From NCBI GenBank assembly GCA_947247005.1, contig OX365946.1, forward strand, positions 6,704,453-6,768,452: a DNA stretch of 64,000 nt, written 5' to 3'. The notes beneath the pieces were generated by a model. The model was not told where the DNA came from, searched no databases, and was given only the letters and a program-made list of their open reading frames with translations. Shown here piece by piece: positions 1 through 11,836 of the stretch. Every line of letters begins with the position of its first letter. Position 1 is the first letter of the stretch. Source of the stretch: Spisula solida (taxonomy: Eukaryota; Mollusca; Bivalvia; Venerida; Mactridae). The translations under genes and the position numbers were made by a program.

Positions 1-310
1 GTCATTTCTGTTATAACAAGGGCCGTCTGTCCTGTCATTTCTGTTATAACAAGAGTTCTCTGTCTTGTCATTTCTGTTATAACAAGAGTTCTCTGTCCTG
101 TCATATCTGTTCGAACAGGAATTATCTCCCCTGTTGTAACAAGATTTGTCTGTCCTATCATTTATGTTATAACAAGAGATGTCTGTCCTGTCATATCTGT
201 TAAAACAAGAGTTGTCGGTCCTGTCATTTCTTGTTTGAATAAGAATTGTCTCCCCTGCTGTACCAAGAATTGTCTCCCCTGATGTACCAAGAGTTGTCTG
301 TCCTGTGAAA
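1..310. repeat. Minisatellite of ~32-bp units, intronic
   Basis: About nine imperfect copies of a unit containing GTCATTTCTGTTATAACAAG, repeating every 30-35 bases. It lies immediately upstream of a DERA exon, so it is probably intronic. The reading frames seen across it are a consequence of the repeat and are not taken as genes. The array runs off the window start. Confidence 0.85.
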
Positions 311-337
311 ATAAATGTTGAAATCTTGTAACTTCAG

Positions 338-450
338 GAGCTGACTTCATCAAGACTTCTACGGGTAAAGAAGGTGTGAATGCCACATTATTGGTGGGAC
401 TTGTCATGGTACGGGCTATCAGAGAGTACCACGAGAGGACGGGATATAAG
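338..450 (+). CDS. DERA: Deoxyribose-phosphate aldolase, penultimate coding exon
   Basis: Encodes the active-site segment of DERA, the class I aldolase that cleaves 2-deoxyribose-5-phosphate to glyceraldehyde-3-phosphate and acetaldehyde in deoxynucleoside catabolism. The exon is bounded by a TTCAG acceptor (333-337) and a GTATGTG donor (451 on). It enters in phase 1 (a Gly codon split by the intron) and leaves in phase 0 after AAG. The translation contains ADFIKTSTGKEGVNAT; the lysine of FIKTSTG (codon 352-354) is the Schiff-base lysine of the family (K167 in the E. coli enzyme). Upstream exons lie outside the window. Splice phases agree with the next exon. Confidence 0.93.
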
Positions 451-994
451 GTATGTGTTGTCTGTGATGTAGTATAGTAAGGCAGGAATGTCATAGTGTA
501 TGAAACAGGCCAGGTTCTCTGTATACCTTCTAACACTTCATTCAAGCATTCAAAGTTACATGAAGCTTTAATAGGATGCATGAAGTTTTACATTTTTCTA
601 CATGAGCTTTAATGTTATCAGCATTATTGTTTTTCCCTGACATTGAGGTTATCCATTCCCTGGTGCTACGGTAGAACGTTAAAGCCTCTAACAGTGTTGG
701 CTTGAATTTCTTTAGAAACCTTAAGTAGGTTCTTCACTCCAACCAAGATGATGACCTACAGTAGATGACTCAAACAGGTAGATGGCTCAAGTCGTTTTCA
801 TGGTCCAAAGGCAGTTTGAGGCATAAAAGTTCTACTGTATATGGTATATACAGTGTTTTAGATATAATCCACATTTTATACTAATTGAAGGGTAGTTGCT
901 CTTACTCTAATACATTTTTTTAAAACCCGGCCTACCTACCCTACTATTTTGGCACATGTTACCAACATGATATCCCTGATATTATATGTTTCAG

Positions 995-1201
995 GTTGGC
1001 TTTAAGCCTGCTGGTGGAATAAGGTCAGCCAAAGATGCGTGTACATGGTTGTCAATGATGAAAGAAGAATTAGGGGATGATTGGACCATGCCAGACTTGT
1101 TCCGATTAGGGGCCAGCTCCCTTTTGATTGATATTGAGAGACAGCTCTTCCACTTTGTCTACGGGAGATATGCAGCTTCACACGAGATACCTATGTCTTA
1201 G
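995..1201 (+). CDS. DERA: Deoxyribose-phosphate aldolase, terminal coding exon
   Basis: Follows a 544-bp GT-AG intron (451-994, acceptor TTTCAG at 989-994) in phase 0. It encodes 68 residues and ends in TAG at 1199-1201. The translation opens VGFKPAGGIRSAKDA, the conserved motif whose lysine (codon 1004-1006) is the second active-site lysine of DERA (K201 in E. coli). It continues with LFRLGASSLL, the phosphate-binding GASSLL region, then ERQLFHFVYGRYA, and ends in a short polar tail as in animal DERA. Nothing is disrupted, so this looks like a working gene end. Confidence 0.94.
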   Translation, partial: VGFKPAGGIRSAKDACTWLSMMKEELGDDWTMPDLFRLGASSLLIDIERQLFHFVYGRYAASHEIPMS

Positions 1202-1337
1202 ATGTTGTTTCTGCATGATATCCACTTGCCTGTATATTGCCAAACTTCTTATATACGTTCACCAACTGTGGCTGTTGCTGTAGTTATAAGTGCGCTGGAA
1301 TATTATTATTGAGTTGGTCTTCATATTGAGATAGTGA

Positions 1338-1551
1338 ATACTGTAAACCAAGAAATTATGTCGCACAATTTAAATTCGCTTAGTTTGCGAGTGGTAGAAT
1401 TTCGGGAAATTAAGTCGCCACGAAAGTGCTAAAAACATTTATATGGACATTGTGGGAGACTTAAAGCCTCGAAAACTAGTTGTCGCTAATATGCCTACGA
1501 TCAGCAAAACGCGTAAGTTAGTACTCGCGAAAGTAAATTGGTTTACGGTAA
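1338..1551. mobile_element. Short TIR element (MITE) in the DERA 3' region
   Basis: A 214-bp segment with terminal inverted repeats: TACTGTAAACCAA at 1339 on the left, TTGGTTTACGGTA (1538-1550) on the right. It lies about 140 bp after the DERA stop codon and may be part of the 3' UTR. No coding capacity. A clean target duplication is not visible. Confidence 0.7.
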
Positions 1552-4050
1552 TGAGTTAAACAGTGAATATTGTCTTAATGTCAAGAAACAGTGCAACCTC
1601 TCTTGACTGAAACTTATTTGGAAACACAGAACATATTTGTATGTTGTTGCTTTTGGGAGGTAAAATGTATAGTAAATGGGTTACTTTTGGAACATAATGT
1701 TTATGTTTATAAAGAGAGGTGTTTGTTCAAGGGAAGGCTGCTCTGTAGAGGTTGCTCTTAAGTATTGTTAAGGTGACTTTAAGGCATACTGTGTATTGAA
1801 TGAACCATTGTAATATTATGTGTAGCTGTTAAGAAAATTACATTTGATTATGAAAGTTGTTTAGAATATTAGAAGTTTGGTAATAATATAGTCATGTAAA
1901 CTGTAATACTGAGTGTATCTCAAGGAATTGGTTTCAATCTCATATAGGACTTGAAATGTTTTACATTCTTAGTGCTATAATTTTACATATATTTGTTCAT
2001 ATTTTATACTATTGTTTTGGGGTTTTGTTGTTAAGTTTACTAATAGGGTTTTGAATATCTACATATTTGCTACAAAATAAGTGTTATTGGGTTTGTAGGT
2101 CTAGCATCCGTATACCATTTTAATTTCTGAATTAGGGGTTTTGTATGACCCCTATAATTGACCCTGAAATTAAAAAAAAAACCACATTTTGACCCTCAGG
2201 ATGTCTTCTAGTTTCTCAAGACAATGTTCCATATTTCTGTTAGATTTGGTTTTACTTGACATAATGGTAAAATATCTCATATATTTTGAATTAAATTGTT
2301 AGGCGACCTTTTTCTGAAATAATCATAGTTTTGTTTATTGGAACAAATGTTGTAGTTATCTAAGGAGGTGGAATATCAGGAAAAAATACATGATATTATA
2401 AATGCGTCTCTCACATATAGTTTGGGAGACATGTTGATTTTCTGCTGGATCGATGTCACAAAGTTTGTCCTCGATTCTTCTCAACCCTTTTCCTGATTTC
2501 AATGAAAATTTACATAAATACTTCGTACCAAACCTAGTTATTCATTTTGACTTTTAGGTCAAATGAATTTTGCCAGATTTATGGCTCTTTGTGGGAGACA
2601 TTCTTTTTAAAAAAAAATCTTTTAGTTGTATGTTTTGATTTAAGCTATGTTTCCTGTTGTGTATGATCAAGCTAGCTGAATTATACAACTTTTTATGTAT
2701 TCTGCCTATTGTCATAATGTTACTGACCTTTATGTTATATTGTTAGTGATTTATTGAAGAAAGTAGTCTGACATAGTTTTGGCAATTATGCATTTATTGT
2801 TTAATTATGCATTAAAAGTGTCTTTTGTCAGTTACCCAAGCTAGCCATCAAAATTTGCTGCCACCCTAAATGTTTTTGATGGCATTAGAAACAAAAAAAA
2901 AAATATTTGTGCTTAATGCCATTTGTCTGTAGCTGGTTTAGTCCTTGTATCAGCCGTGAAATAAGTATGCTAACAATAAAATGTTGGTATGAGGTATCTA
3001 AATTCGATTTCTTGTTTAAATGATATAAAATCATGATACAACATTCCATTCAAGGTGTCATAATGAATATATTCTAGATTAGTATGTTTCCAGTTTGTTT
3101 TGTACAATGTATAACTATATTTGTATTAGTATATAATATTTGCTAGTCAGATTTTCTGTGAATTGGTTGATACTGAACTACGGTAATAGTGTTACAGTGG
3201 TTATTTACTGATAAACCTCAATATCATATCACCATCGATAGTCTTTCACATTTACATACAATGTTTAATTAAAAAGTCGGTTTTTCATAAATTTAGATAA
3301 ACTTTACCTACTTTGATTGTGTGATTACGTTTACACTTCAGTGTCATAGCTGAATGAATCATTATGTAAGACATGGGTCTACGGTGCTTACACACATATG
3401 CTTATCTCCTCATCAAGATATGTCAAAAGTTAATGATTTGGCGTAGCATAACATTTTTGCGTATGAATTAAAATTTGCCACCAAAACAGTATACCGTATT
3501 TCAATAGCACTTTTATTATACAAAAAGACACTCAAAATTGCTTAACAATCATGGTTAAGGCACGGTTATAACTATTTGAAATGGTTCAATTATAAAACCA
3601 TGAAAGTCAAAAATAACATAGGTAAAACATAAAAAACATGGACAAATACCGTGAAATAAAATCCGCATTTCAATAAATTGTATTTCATGTGTCCCCTGTT
3701 TAGCTAAGCATTGTCATCTAAATAAGATAGGGCATTCAGAAACAGTCAGTTAAAGGCAGCTTAATTGTTTTAATGTATGTGTATAAATGTACTTTTAGTT
3801 CAACCATCATGGTTCGGTTCTCAGAATGTGTTTTGTTTCTATGTTACAAATTGTTCACCTACAAAAACCTCCAATACTTATATAGTGTTCAATCTGTTAT
3901 ATATTTTATTAAGCTTATACAAATGTGTTGAAATTGAAAACTATAGAAAGTATAAGTCGAAATTTAATTGTACTGTAAAGCTTAGGGTAGAGTGTAATTA
4001 ATATAGCGTTTAAAAGATGTATGTGTAATTAGATTGCTTTATTTGTATGA
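1552..4050. other. AT-rich DERA 3' UTR/intergenic stretch
   Basis: No supported coding region. It may hold the DERA 3' UTR: one candidate AATAAA polyadenylation signal is at 2974-2979, but there is no way to confirm use. Homopolymer A runs occur near 2170 and 2890. The 74-codon frame at 3777-4001 has no recognisable domain and I do not call it. Confidence 0.5.
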
Positions 4051-4058
4051 CTTATAAT

Positions 4059-4763
4059 TAGGGATGCAACTATTCAGTCAATTTGCTAACCGGTTAACCG
4101 TTCAATCTTCCGAACGGTTAACCGGTTAACCGATTAACGAATCGAAACTTGCCGACTTTCCGACTGTTCTAATTCTGACGTGTATATATTTACTGTAACA
4201 CCGTAAGTTGCAATCGGGCATCCTCGTATATTACCCCCAAGGGAAGTGTGTCGCCGGTTCTCAATTTCTCAATTGTTTTTTTTTAAGTTCAATAATGTAC
4301 TGTACTCAACGACAAATAAAATAAATAATAAACTTTAACATTTACATTTTAATAAACACTCAGTTAAAGCATCAAAGGACGGATTTCGGCCTCGAGTAAA
4401 GCATTAAACTGCCTCCAATTAATATTTAATTACGTGTGCTTGCCAACAACGTCGGTCAACAAACTAGTCCCGACTACCATATGAAATTAACGGCAATTAA
4501 GTGACCCTCGTGTCACAACAATACGTCTCAAACTGTTAATTGCGGATTATAGATCATGACCCCCTTTTGACGAGCGTTCGCACCTTCAATGGGTGAAACT
4601 TGTCGGCGAATTTCTCGATATTTTTTCAATATTTTTATTTTAAAATTTATTTAAATTCTCCTTTTTCGAATTTTGTTTCGATTAACCGGTTAGCGATTTT
4701 GCTAACCGATAACCGAACGTTCGAACGGTTAACCGGTTAACCGGTTAACCGTTTACATCCCTA
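4059..4763. mobile_element. Non-autonomous hAT-like element with 8-bp TSD
   Basis: A 705-bp element starting TAGGGATG and ending CATCCCTA. It is flanked by a perfect 8-bp direct repeat CTTATAAT (4051-4058 and 4764-4771). An 8-bp duplication with TAGGGATG-type ends is the usual hAT pattern. The subterminal regions are packed with AACCGGTT-type palindromes (near 4088-4138 and 4684-4752), arranged as a long imperfect inverted repeat and plausible transposase-binding sites. No transposase reading frame. Confidence 0.88.
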
Positions 4764-5032
4764 CTTATAATGATTGTAAAGTTCATTGCTAGCCAAGATA
4801 AGTTCCTGTAGTCCCAAGTTTTTGGGTTAAACAATAGCTAATATTTCTGCACTTTAAATGTCGGAAATCGAATACTTTTGAACCCAAATACCGAGTATAC
4901 ATTGTTTTCTTGTCTGGAACAATCATGTTATCAGTATTTTATAGGTTTATCACTCTCACTTACAACAATCGGTGTTCACTGATATTCATCAGTTTCTTTG
5001 TAATGTGATACATATTCTCAATATCTACATAA

Positions 5033-5443
5033 TAGGATAAAACCCGTTTTCCCGAATTCATGGATCAAAAGTCAGGGGCAAAAAAGCCGATATCGGCCAA
5101 TAGGCTAAATTTGTATACAGCGCAAGAATATATTATCTATTCTTTTTTTAAGGTTTAAACTTGAAAAACATTTAAAAAATTATTACACATCATTAAAAAG
5201 TTTCGTTTTTAAGCTTTAGCAAAACAAATAAAAAAACACTTTTTTAAATACATGTATTGTAAATTATTCTACATGCACTTTCGTACCTAAGCATATAAAT
5301 AAAGCAAAACATTATAGTTGATGTGACAGATAGTCTTGTAATTGTTTGCAAGAAAAAATTGAGAATTTTCATCCATTTCAATACCCCTGACCTTATTCTG
5401 AACACTATTCAATCAAAAGTTTGGGAAAATATGTTTTATCCTA
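5033..5443. mobile_element. MITE with TAGGATAAAAC termini
   Basis: Left end TAGGATAAAACCCGTTTTCC and right end read inward TAGGATAAAACATATTTTCC form imperfect inverted repeats of about 24 bp. The outermost TA on both sides could be a TA target duplication, as in Tc1/mariner-type MITEs. Non-coding. Confidence 0.75.
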
Positions 5444-6010
5444 TAATGTTGATATGGATAATTTGATTTATTGTCTATTTGATGTTGCTCTTTAGCCAGA
5501 ATAAAGATATTTATAACAACTACATGTATTGATATTTATGTGCGTTCACAAAACTATCAATTTTCAGACTGAAACTTGTTACCTTGTACTTGTCAAATAA
5601 CCACACTTGTAGCACAACCTGCAGCATTACCTATATACACACTAGTAGAGGAAACACATGCATGTGTGCTTAAATTACTGTTAAAGTACAGCTAAGGCAA
5701 ACATACATGCCATGTTTCGCAGACCCCTTTGCATGAGATTGGTGATGGAAATGCAGGAGATTTCATTAAAATGTAGTAGATTTTCCTTGCTGAAAGTTTA
5801 GACTTAAAGTGTTGAAGTTTATATGCTGTTTTCACTAATCTTATTTTGATGACAATACCATGCATGCTTCATGTAGCAATTTAAACTATAGATCAACCAT
5901 GTTTTTTGAGCCGTGACTAATTTATGCAGCAAAGTTGATTCACCCTAAAAGGGTATGTATATATAAGCAATAACAACATAAGTAAAATAGGTAGTTTCTG
6001 TAAGTAACTC

Positions 6011-6075
6011 AATACGTGGCCTAATGGATACGGCGATGTCTTCTGAGACTTACTTTTACAGGTTCGATCCTTGGT
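6011..6075 (+). pseudogene. tRNA-Arg(TCT)-like pseudogene or SINE head
   Basis: Contains TGGCCTAATGGATACGGCG, which closely resembles the D-arm/A box of tRNA-Arg. A loop CTTCTGA follows at the anticodon position (anticodon TCT), then AGGTTCGATCC at 6060-6070, a near-perfect B box. The acceptor and T stems do not pair well, so I call a tRNA-derived pol III remnant and not a working tRNA. Confidence 0.55.
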
Positions 6076-6712
6076 ATGATCACTTTATATATATATTTTT
6101 CAAATCGCTTGTTCAAGTAATATTACACAAGAAAGTTTCCTGGAATGTATTTAATAATTAGCGATTTATTATTAGTCAAAATTAAGTGTCGTTAGTCATA
6201 GTAACAGCGTGTAACTATAAACGTGTAATGGCTTCAACTAGTTAACATACTGGTGAAGATGATGGTATGATAATGACTATTTAATATGGCTTGTATTAAA
6301 TACCTTATACAGAAAGTTTGCAAGGAGTTCATAATTTATATAATATACATGTAGTCTATGTGTCTTTTAACTTTGACACAAACAATGGCGTTAGCTAATG
6401 CAATACACGGTCTTCAAGCATAAGATATCCAAATGCATCATCCTACTCAGAGACAGACAAAACTGACAGGTTGTCAACCAACACACCAAGTGAAGTCGAA
6501 AATCTTTGACACGAGTTTAAGTATTGCATTCAGTAAAAGATAAATTAATACTGGACCCGAGGAAAAAAATGAAATAAAAACAGCGAAACATGAAAAACCA
6601 TTACAGGTACAATGCAAAGTCAAAATAATTATTAAAAAAATGGCTTTAACAATGTCTTTATATTCTTGACGAAAATGAAACAAAATAAATGAAGTAAGAA
6701 AAATAGTGCAGT

Positions 6713-6782
6713 TATCAGGGCTTGAACCCGCATGTCTGAGGCTGACAATTAAGCTCTCTACCGATTGAGCCAGCAATACTGA
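6713..6782 (-). pseudogene. tRNA-like segment with A and B boxes
   Basis: On the - strand the order is TGGCTCAATCGGTAGAGAGC (A-box/D-arm), a poorly formed anticodon arm, then GCGGGTTCAAGCCC (B box). The anticodon loop lacks T at position 33 and the acceptor ends do not pair, so this is a SINE head or decayed tRNA. Confidence 0.5.
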
Positions 6783-7266
6783 CAATATCAGGTCAAGCAA
6801 TTATATATATTAACGCATTTTTAAGGTATCCCAACCAGGTATATTCACACACCATGACTAAATAGTGTAATCTCCCGTCACGGCTCAAAACTCGTGGTTG
6901 ATCTATAATATTTGTCATCATTTTCATAATGTAAACAAAAAAGTCAGGTTCCACTTTGTCCACGAAATGCGTGAGATTTGATAAATTGGCCTCCGATCAT
7001 GCAGGAGTAGAGTCTCAAATGCAGGAGACTCACGCATGATGAAGGAGATCTGGCATGTATGGGCAAATAGTGGCGACCATGTTTTACAAATAACAACTAC
7101 TAGCTTGTAGTAGTTTTCGGTAGAGTGTCATCCAAAGAACATGATTGTGTGCATAACTACATTAAAATCAGACCGGTATATATAGTTTGTGAAAAGAAGA
7201 CTTTTGGAGTTTTCTATAAGCTAAGTATTGAACACCAGTCCTAGGATACATAGACTGATAGTTATA

Positions 7267-7696
7267 CAGGGTTCCCACAAATTTTCTTAGACAAAATTCC
7301 CTGACTTTTCCCTGATATTTCCCTGACCACAGAGCAATTTTCCCTGACTTTTTAGAGCGATGGAGCGACATCGGCGTCTTTATGTTAGAGCAAAATATGG
7401 CAATAGAATAGAAAAGGAGGCAATATTTGCTCTATATAGAACAAAAGAGTTTAGGTTAGCAGTATGTTGATAAACATTAATTTAATACAACTTAGAAACA
7501 CTCTGAGCGAGCATAGCGAGCGCATATTTTTTTCAGTCTTAGGCATTTTCTTCATAGGAAATGACACTTAGCAACAGCTTCAATGAAAAATTCCCTGACT
7601 TTTGCTCAATTTCCAAATTTCCCTGACTAATTTCATAATTCCCTGACCTTTAAAAATTTTTATTTTTCCCCGACTTTTCCCTGACCGTGGGAACCC
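7267..7696. mobile_element. CAGGGTTCCCAC TIR element, copy 1
   Basis: Begins CAGGGTTCCCAC and ends GTGGGAACCC, flanked by a 7-bp direct repeat AGTTATA (7260-7266 and 7697-7703). The ends are internally repetitive, with runs of TTCCCTGACTT. A second copy in the opposite orientation sits at 17932-18372. Both copies share a stretch that translates to similar short peptides, but no real gene is present. The 7-8 bp duplication hints at a hAT-like origin. Confidence 0.8.
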
Positions 7697-7703
7697 AGTT
7701 ATA

Positions 7704-8249
7704 TGAAACCATGTGATGAAGAGTCATGCATTTTTAATTTTTGGAAAAACACAGGGCCAAATTTTACTATTCGTGAACATTGTTCTTTGCAGTCCTTTGC
7801 TGAAGGCGGCATACAGAATACACAGTTAAACAAAAAGACACATAAGTAACAACAATTGTTTTAATGTTTTACTCAACTTTTATTATTTTTAGTTGTTTGA
7901 AGAACGACTAATTTTAACACACGTTTCAAGAATCACCCTTAGTTTAGTTGATGAAAATACTTTTCTTCCTACGCTGCTAATAGATGGCGCCACCTTAGTT
8001 AAGTAAACCTGTCAGTTGTGTAACTTAAAACGGTGTAAACCGGTCTCAAAACATAGTTCATCCATTTCAACATATATACTAGATGATATAGTCAATTGAC
8101 AGCCAAAATGAACTATCAGCGTATTGAATAAAAATATTGATAGCTACTTTTGGCTGTCCTTGGACGAAAGTCTAATAAATTGTTTAGTTCATGCGAATAA
8201 TATCGGTTTTTGTCCCAATGCAATAGTTTATTTACCGAAGAAGGCAGAA
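7704..8249. other. Intergenic stretch with one small hairpin
   Basis: No coding region seen. At 8098-8158 a 61-bp imperfect hairpin has arms GACAGCCAAAA and TTTTGGCTGTC, with an inner ACTATCA/TGATAG pair. It could be a minimal foldback relic. Confidence 0.5.
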
Positions 8250-10278
8250 ATGAGTTTAATAAGTTTCAAGCATACGAAAATCTGACAACCGAGACCATGT
8301 TACATAATAGTAATGAAACTTGGTCACAATATGAACCTCTATGAAATCTAGGTCAAGTTCGCAACTTTGTCACCTGGGGTAATAAACAAGGTCACATTGA
8401 AGAAAAACCTTGTTAACGCTCTAGATGTCACATTTTTTACCTAATCTTTATGAAACTTGGTTACAATGTTTGTCTCTATGAAATCTAGGTCTAGTTCGTT
8501 ACTGGGCCATATGGGTTAAAAAGTAGGTCAAATCAAAGAAAACCCTTGTTAACACTCTAGAGGTGACAATTTTAGCTCAACTAAGCACAAAGTGCTCAAG
8601 GTGAGCTATGTGATCACCCTTTTGTCGGTTGTCCACCGTGTACCGTCAACAATTTGACTGTTTACACTCTAGAGGTCATAACTTTCACTTATTCTTTTTT
8701 AAACTTAGTCACAATGTTTGTTTCTATGAAATGTAGGTCAAGTTTGTAACTGGGTCATCTGGGGTCAAAAAATAGGTCAGCAGGTCTCTTTGAAGAACAA
8801 CCATGTTAACACTCTAGAGGTCACAATTTGAACCTAATCTTTATGAAACTTGATCACAATGTTTGTCTCTATGAAATCTAGATTAAGTTTGTAACTGGGT
8901 CATCTGGTGTCAAAAACTAGGTCACCTGGTCACATTGAAGAAAACCATTGTTAACACTCTAGAGGTCACATTTTTTTGCCTAACATTTATGAAACTTGGT
9001 CACAATGTGTGTATCTGTGAAATCTAGGTCAAGTTCGAAATCAGGTCAACATGGGTCAAAAACTAGGTCACCAGGTAACATTGAAGAAAACCTTGATAAC
9101 ACTCTAGAGGTCACAGTTTAAACCTAATACTTATGAAACTTAGTCACAATGTTTGTTTATATGAAATCTATGTCAAGTTCGTAACTGGGTCATCTTGGGT
9201 CAAGAACTAGATCACCGGGTCACATTGAAGAAAAACCTTGTTAACGCTCTAGAGGTCACGTTGTTTGCCTAATATTTATGAAACTTGGTCACAATGTGTA
9301 TCTATGAAATATAGGTAAAGTTCGAAATCAGGTCATTTTGGGCTAAAAGCTAGGTCACCAGGTCACATCAACGAAAATCCTTTTTAACACTATAGAGGTC
9401 ACATGTTTGACATAATTTTAATGAAACTTGGGCACAATGTTTGTCTCTATGGACTCTAGGTCAAGTTCGTAATGGGGTCATCTGGGGTAAAAAACTAGGT
9501 CATCGGGTCACATTGAAGAAAAACCTTGTTAACACTCTTATAGGTCACAATTTTAACCTAATCTTTATAGAACTTTGTCACAATGTTTGTCTCTGTAGAT
9601 TCTAGGTCAAGTTTGAAATTAGGTAATCTAGAGTAAAGAACTAGGTCACCAGGTCGCATCAAAGGAATACCCTGTTGATACTTTAGAAGTCACATTGTTT
9701 ACCTCATCTTTGTTAAACCTGGCAATAAAGTGTTTCACTGTAAAATCTAATAAAATATTAAGGTCATATATCATAACATATACTGATTCTGCCTAAACTG
9801 CTAGTCATCAGGTGAGCGCTTTTGGGCCAATGGCCCTCTTGTTTATATAAACTTCACGAAACTTAGTCACAATGTGTATCTCTATGAACTTTGGGACAAG
9901 TTCGCAACTGGGTCATCTGGGGTCAAAAACTAGGTCACCAGGTCACATTGAAGAAAACCCATGTTTACACTTTAGAGGTCACATTTTTTACCTAATCTTT
10001 ATGACACTTAGTCACAATGTTTGTCTCTATGATATCTAGGCCAAGTTTGTAACTTTGTCTTCTTCGATCAAAAACTAGGTCACTAGGTCAAATCAAAGAA
10101 AACACTTGTTAACACGCCAGAGGTCCCATTTTTTACATAATCTTAATGAAACTTGGTCACAATGTGTTTCTCTGTGAACTCTAGGTCAAATTTCGAACTG
10201 GGTCATCTGGGGTCAAAAACTAGATCACCAGATCACGTTGAAGAAAACCCATTTTTACACTCTAGAGGTCACAATTTT
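8250..10278 (+). repeat. Outer tandem-core array (family A), split by an insertion
   Basis: Units of about 145 bp with the landmarks CTCTAGAGGTCAC, GAAACTTGGTCACAATG and GGTCAAAAACTAGGTCAC. This outer array occupies 8250-8573 and 9844-10278 and is interrupted by a complete copy of the same family (8574-9843). The left boundary is diffuse. No coding. Confidence 0.75.
8574..9843 (+). mobile_element. Family A hairpin-ended tandem-core element, complete
   Basis: Opens with an imperfect hairpin, AGCTCAACTAAGCAC / GTGCTCAAGGTGAGCT, and ends GGCCCTCTTGTT. The core is a tandem array: the landmark AACACTCTAGAGGTC recurs at 8663, 8808, 8953, 9098, 9243, 9386 and 9531, a 145-bp period with one 143-bp step. 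Ends and structure match the element at 13522-15102, whose boundaries are proven by an empty site. Read on the - strand it starts AACAAG and ends in a hairpin, which resembles Helitron/Helentron-type non-autonomous elements. No protein is encoded. Confidence 0.8.
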
Positions 10279-10870
10279 AGCTCACCTGCCACAATGTAGC
10301 AAGGTGAGCTTTTGTGATTGTTTTTTTGTCCGTCAGTCCGTCCGTCCGTATGTCTGTTAGACAATTCACCGTTAACACTCTAGCATGTTCACCAAATCAC
10401 CAAATTAGGTTAGAAGTTGTATATCAATTAAATGTATGTTAAGTTCGAATTTGGGTCATGTTGGGTCAAAAACTAGGTCAAAAGGTCAAATAATAGGAAA
10501 ACCTTGTTAACATTTGTTAATATTTTTTCTTCAATCTTCATTTAGTTTGGTCAAAATGTTTATTTTGATGACCTTGAGGTCAAGTTTGACTTTGCGTCAT
10601 GTGGGGTCAAAAACTAGGTCAATTTGTCAAAAATAGGAAAATCTTGTTACCACTCTAGAGGCCACATTTTGGCTTCAATCTTCATGAAGTTTGGTCAAAA
10701 TGTTTATCTTGATGACCTAGAGGTCAAGTTTGACTCTGGGTCATGTGGGGTCAAAAACTAGATTCAATAGTAGAAGAACCTTGTTAACACTCTAGAGGCC
10801 ACATTTTTGCTTCAATCTTCATGAAGTTTGGTCAAAATGTTTATCTTGATGATCTTAAGGTCATACATAG
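10279..10870 (+). mobile_element. Family A-related element, 3'-truncated
   Basis: Begins with the hairpin AGCTCACCTGCCACAATG / GCAAGGTGAGCT, followed by a GTCCGTCCGTCC microsatellite (10327-10350) and a diverged core of about 133-bp units (landmark CTCTAGAGGCCAC at 10654 and 10788). It stops abruptly near 10870 without the CTCTTGTT end. It sits at exactly the same offset within the host array unit as the element at 8574. Confidence 0.75.
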
Positions 10871-11043
10871 CTTGCTAATGGTGCAAGCTACGATAAAATA
10901 AACACTAGTGAATAAAATAAAATAACACAATTATGTAAATAAATATTTATATAACATGCAGACCAAGATGAACTTAACCAAAACATAGGAAACAGTTGGT
11001 CAAAAATGTTAAAATGAGGATGACTGGAAATACACTTATATCA

Positions 11044-11795
11044 TACCTGTTCTCAGATGATACCCTAGTATATCTCACAGTCAAATCATCAACTGACACC
11101 CAAATTCTTCAAAACTACCTGCATGCTCTTGAACAACGGGACTGGGACTGGTCCACTAAATTCAACCCTGACTAGTGCGAGGTGCTGAGAAGTACTCGGA
11201 AACGTAATACTAGTAAAATAATCTTTCCCTATTATACACCATGTATGGTACTGAATTAAAATCAAATATTTAAGCTGGTCTAAACACATCAATGACATCT
11301 CGACCAAAGTTAACAACTCTCATAATTTCATTAAAAGAAACGTTCAGACTAGTAATATCAAAGTCTAAGAAAAAGCTTATAATACCTATGTCCGTCCTCC
11401 TCTTGAGAACTGCTCAAGCGTCTGGCTTCCCTGGCAGAAATCCCTCACCTACCAAAACTATCGGAACGATCAGCCCAATATATATATTAAACGATTATGA
11501 TTACGCAAGCAGTGTGACCCAAACGAAAAATCCTTCAATGGCAAACTCTTGAACAACGGCGCACGATACAAATTTCCCTTCTGTATAATTATGAAATGTA
11601 TGTATTACACAATCAGACATAAGTTAGTATGCGTCGATCATAACCATCTACTCATACCAGAACCCTGAACTATCTGATTCCACAGTCCCGACCCAATATC
11701 ATTCATTATTCATTCTTTCCCCGTACTTGTTGACTCTGGAACGGCCTCCCTTACATTGTACAGCCAAGTTCCAACATTATATATTTGCTGAGCGG
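11044..11795 (+). pseudogene. Decayed non-LTR retrotransposon RT fragment
   Basis: Frame-broken coding remnant on the + strand. The first segment translates YLFSDDTLVYLTV, the reverse-transcriptase catalytic box (usually F-ADD), then HALEQRDWDWSTKFNPD and, after a TAG, CEVLRSTRKR, as in Jockey/CR1-type LINEs. Further segments (VRPPLENCSSVWLPW, later DSGTASL) match the usual post-RT order in which the protein ends with a WN-LP motif. Several stops and frameshifts occur; endonuclease and N-terminal RT are missing. Clade assignment is tentative. Confidence 0.75.
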
Positions 11796-11836
11796 CTGGT
11801 CAAAGTACCTTCATATTATTGAATAAGCCTGTTTTT

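Larger units (their letters stand above)
5887..6907. mobile_element. ~1-kb TIR element carrying two tRNA-like segments
   Basis: Left end TATAGATCAACCATG...TTGAGCCGTGAC and right end GTCACGGCTCAAAA...TGGTTGATCTATA form inverted repeats of about 33 bp with a few mismatches. Between them are a + strand tRNA-like segment (6011-6075) and a - strand tRNA-like segment (6713-6782), so the interior is itself roughly symmetric. No protein coding. The ends could instead belong to a foldback-type element. Confidence 0.65.

Noticed and set aside
6011..6782. Functional tRNA genes
   Set aside because: A and B boxes are good, but acceptor and T stems do not pair and the anticodon loop of the second copy lacks T33.
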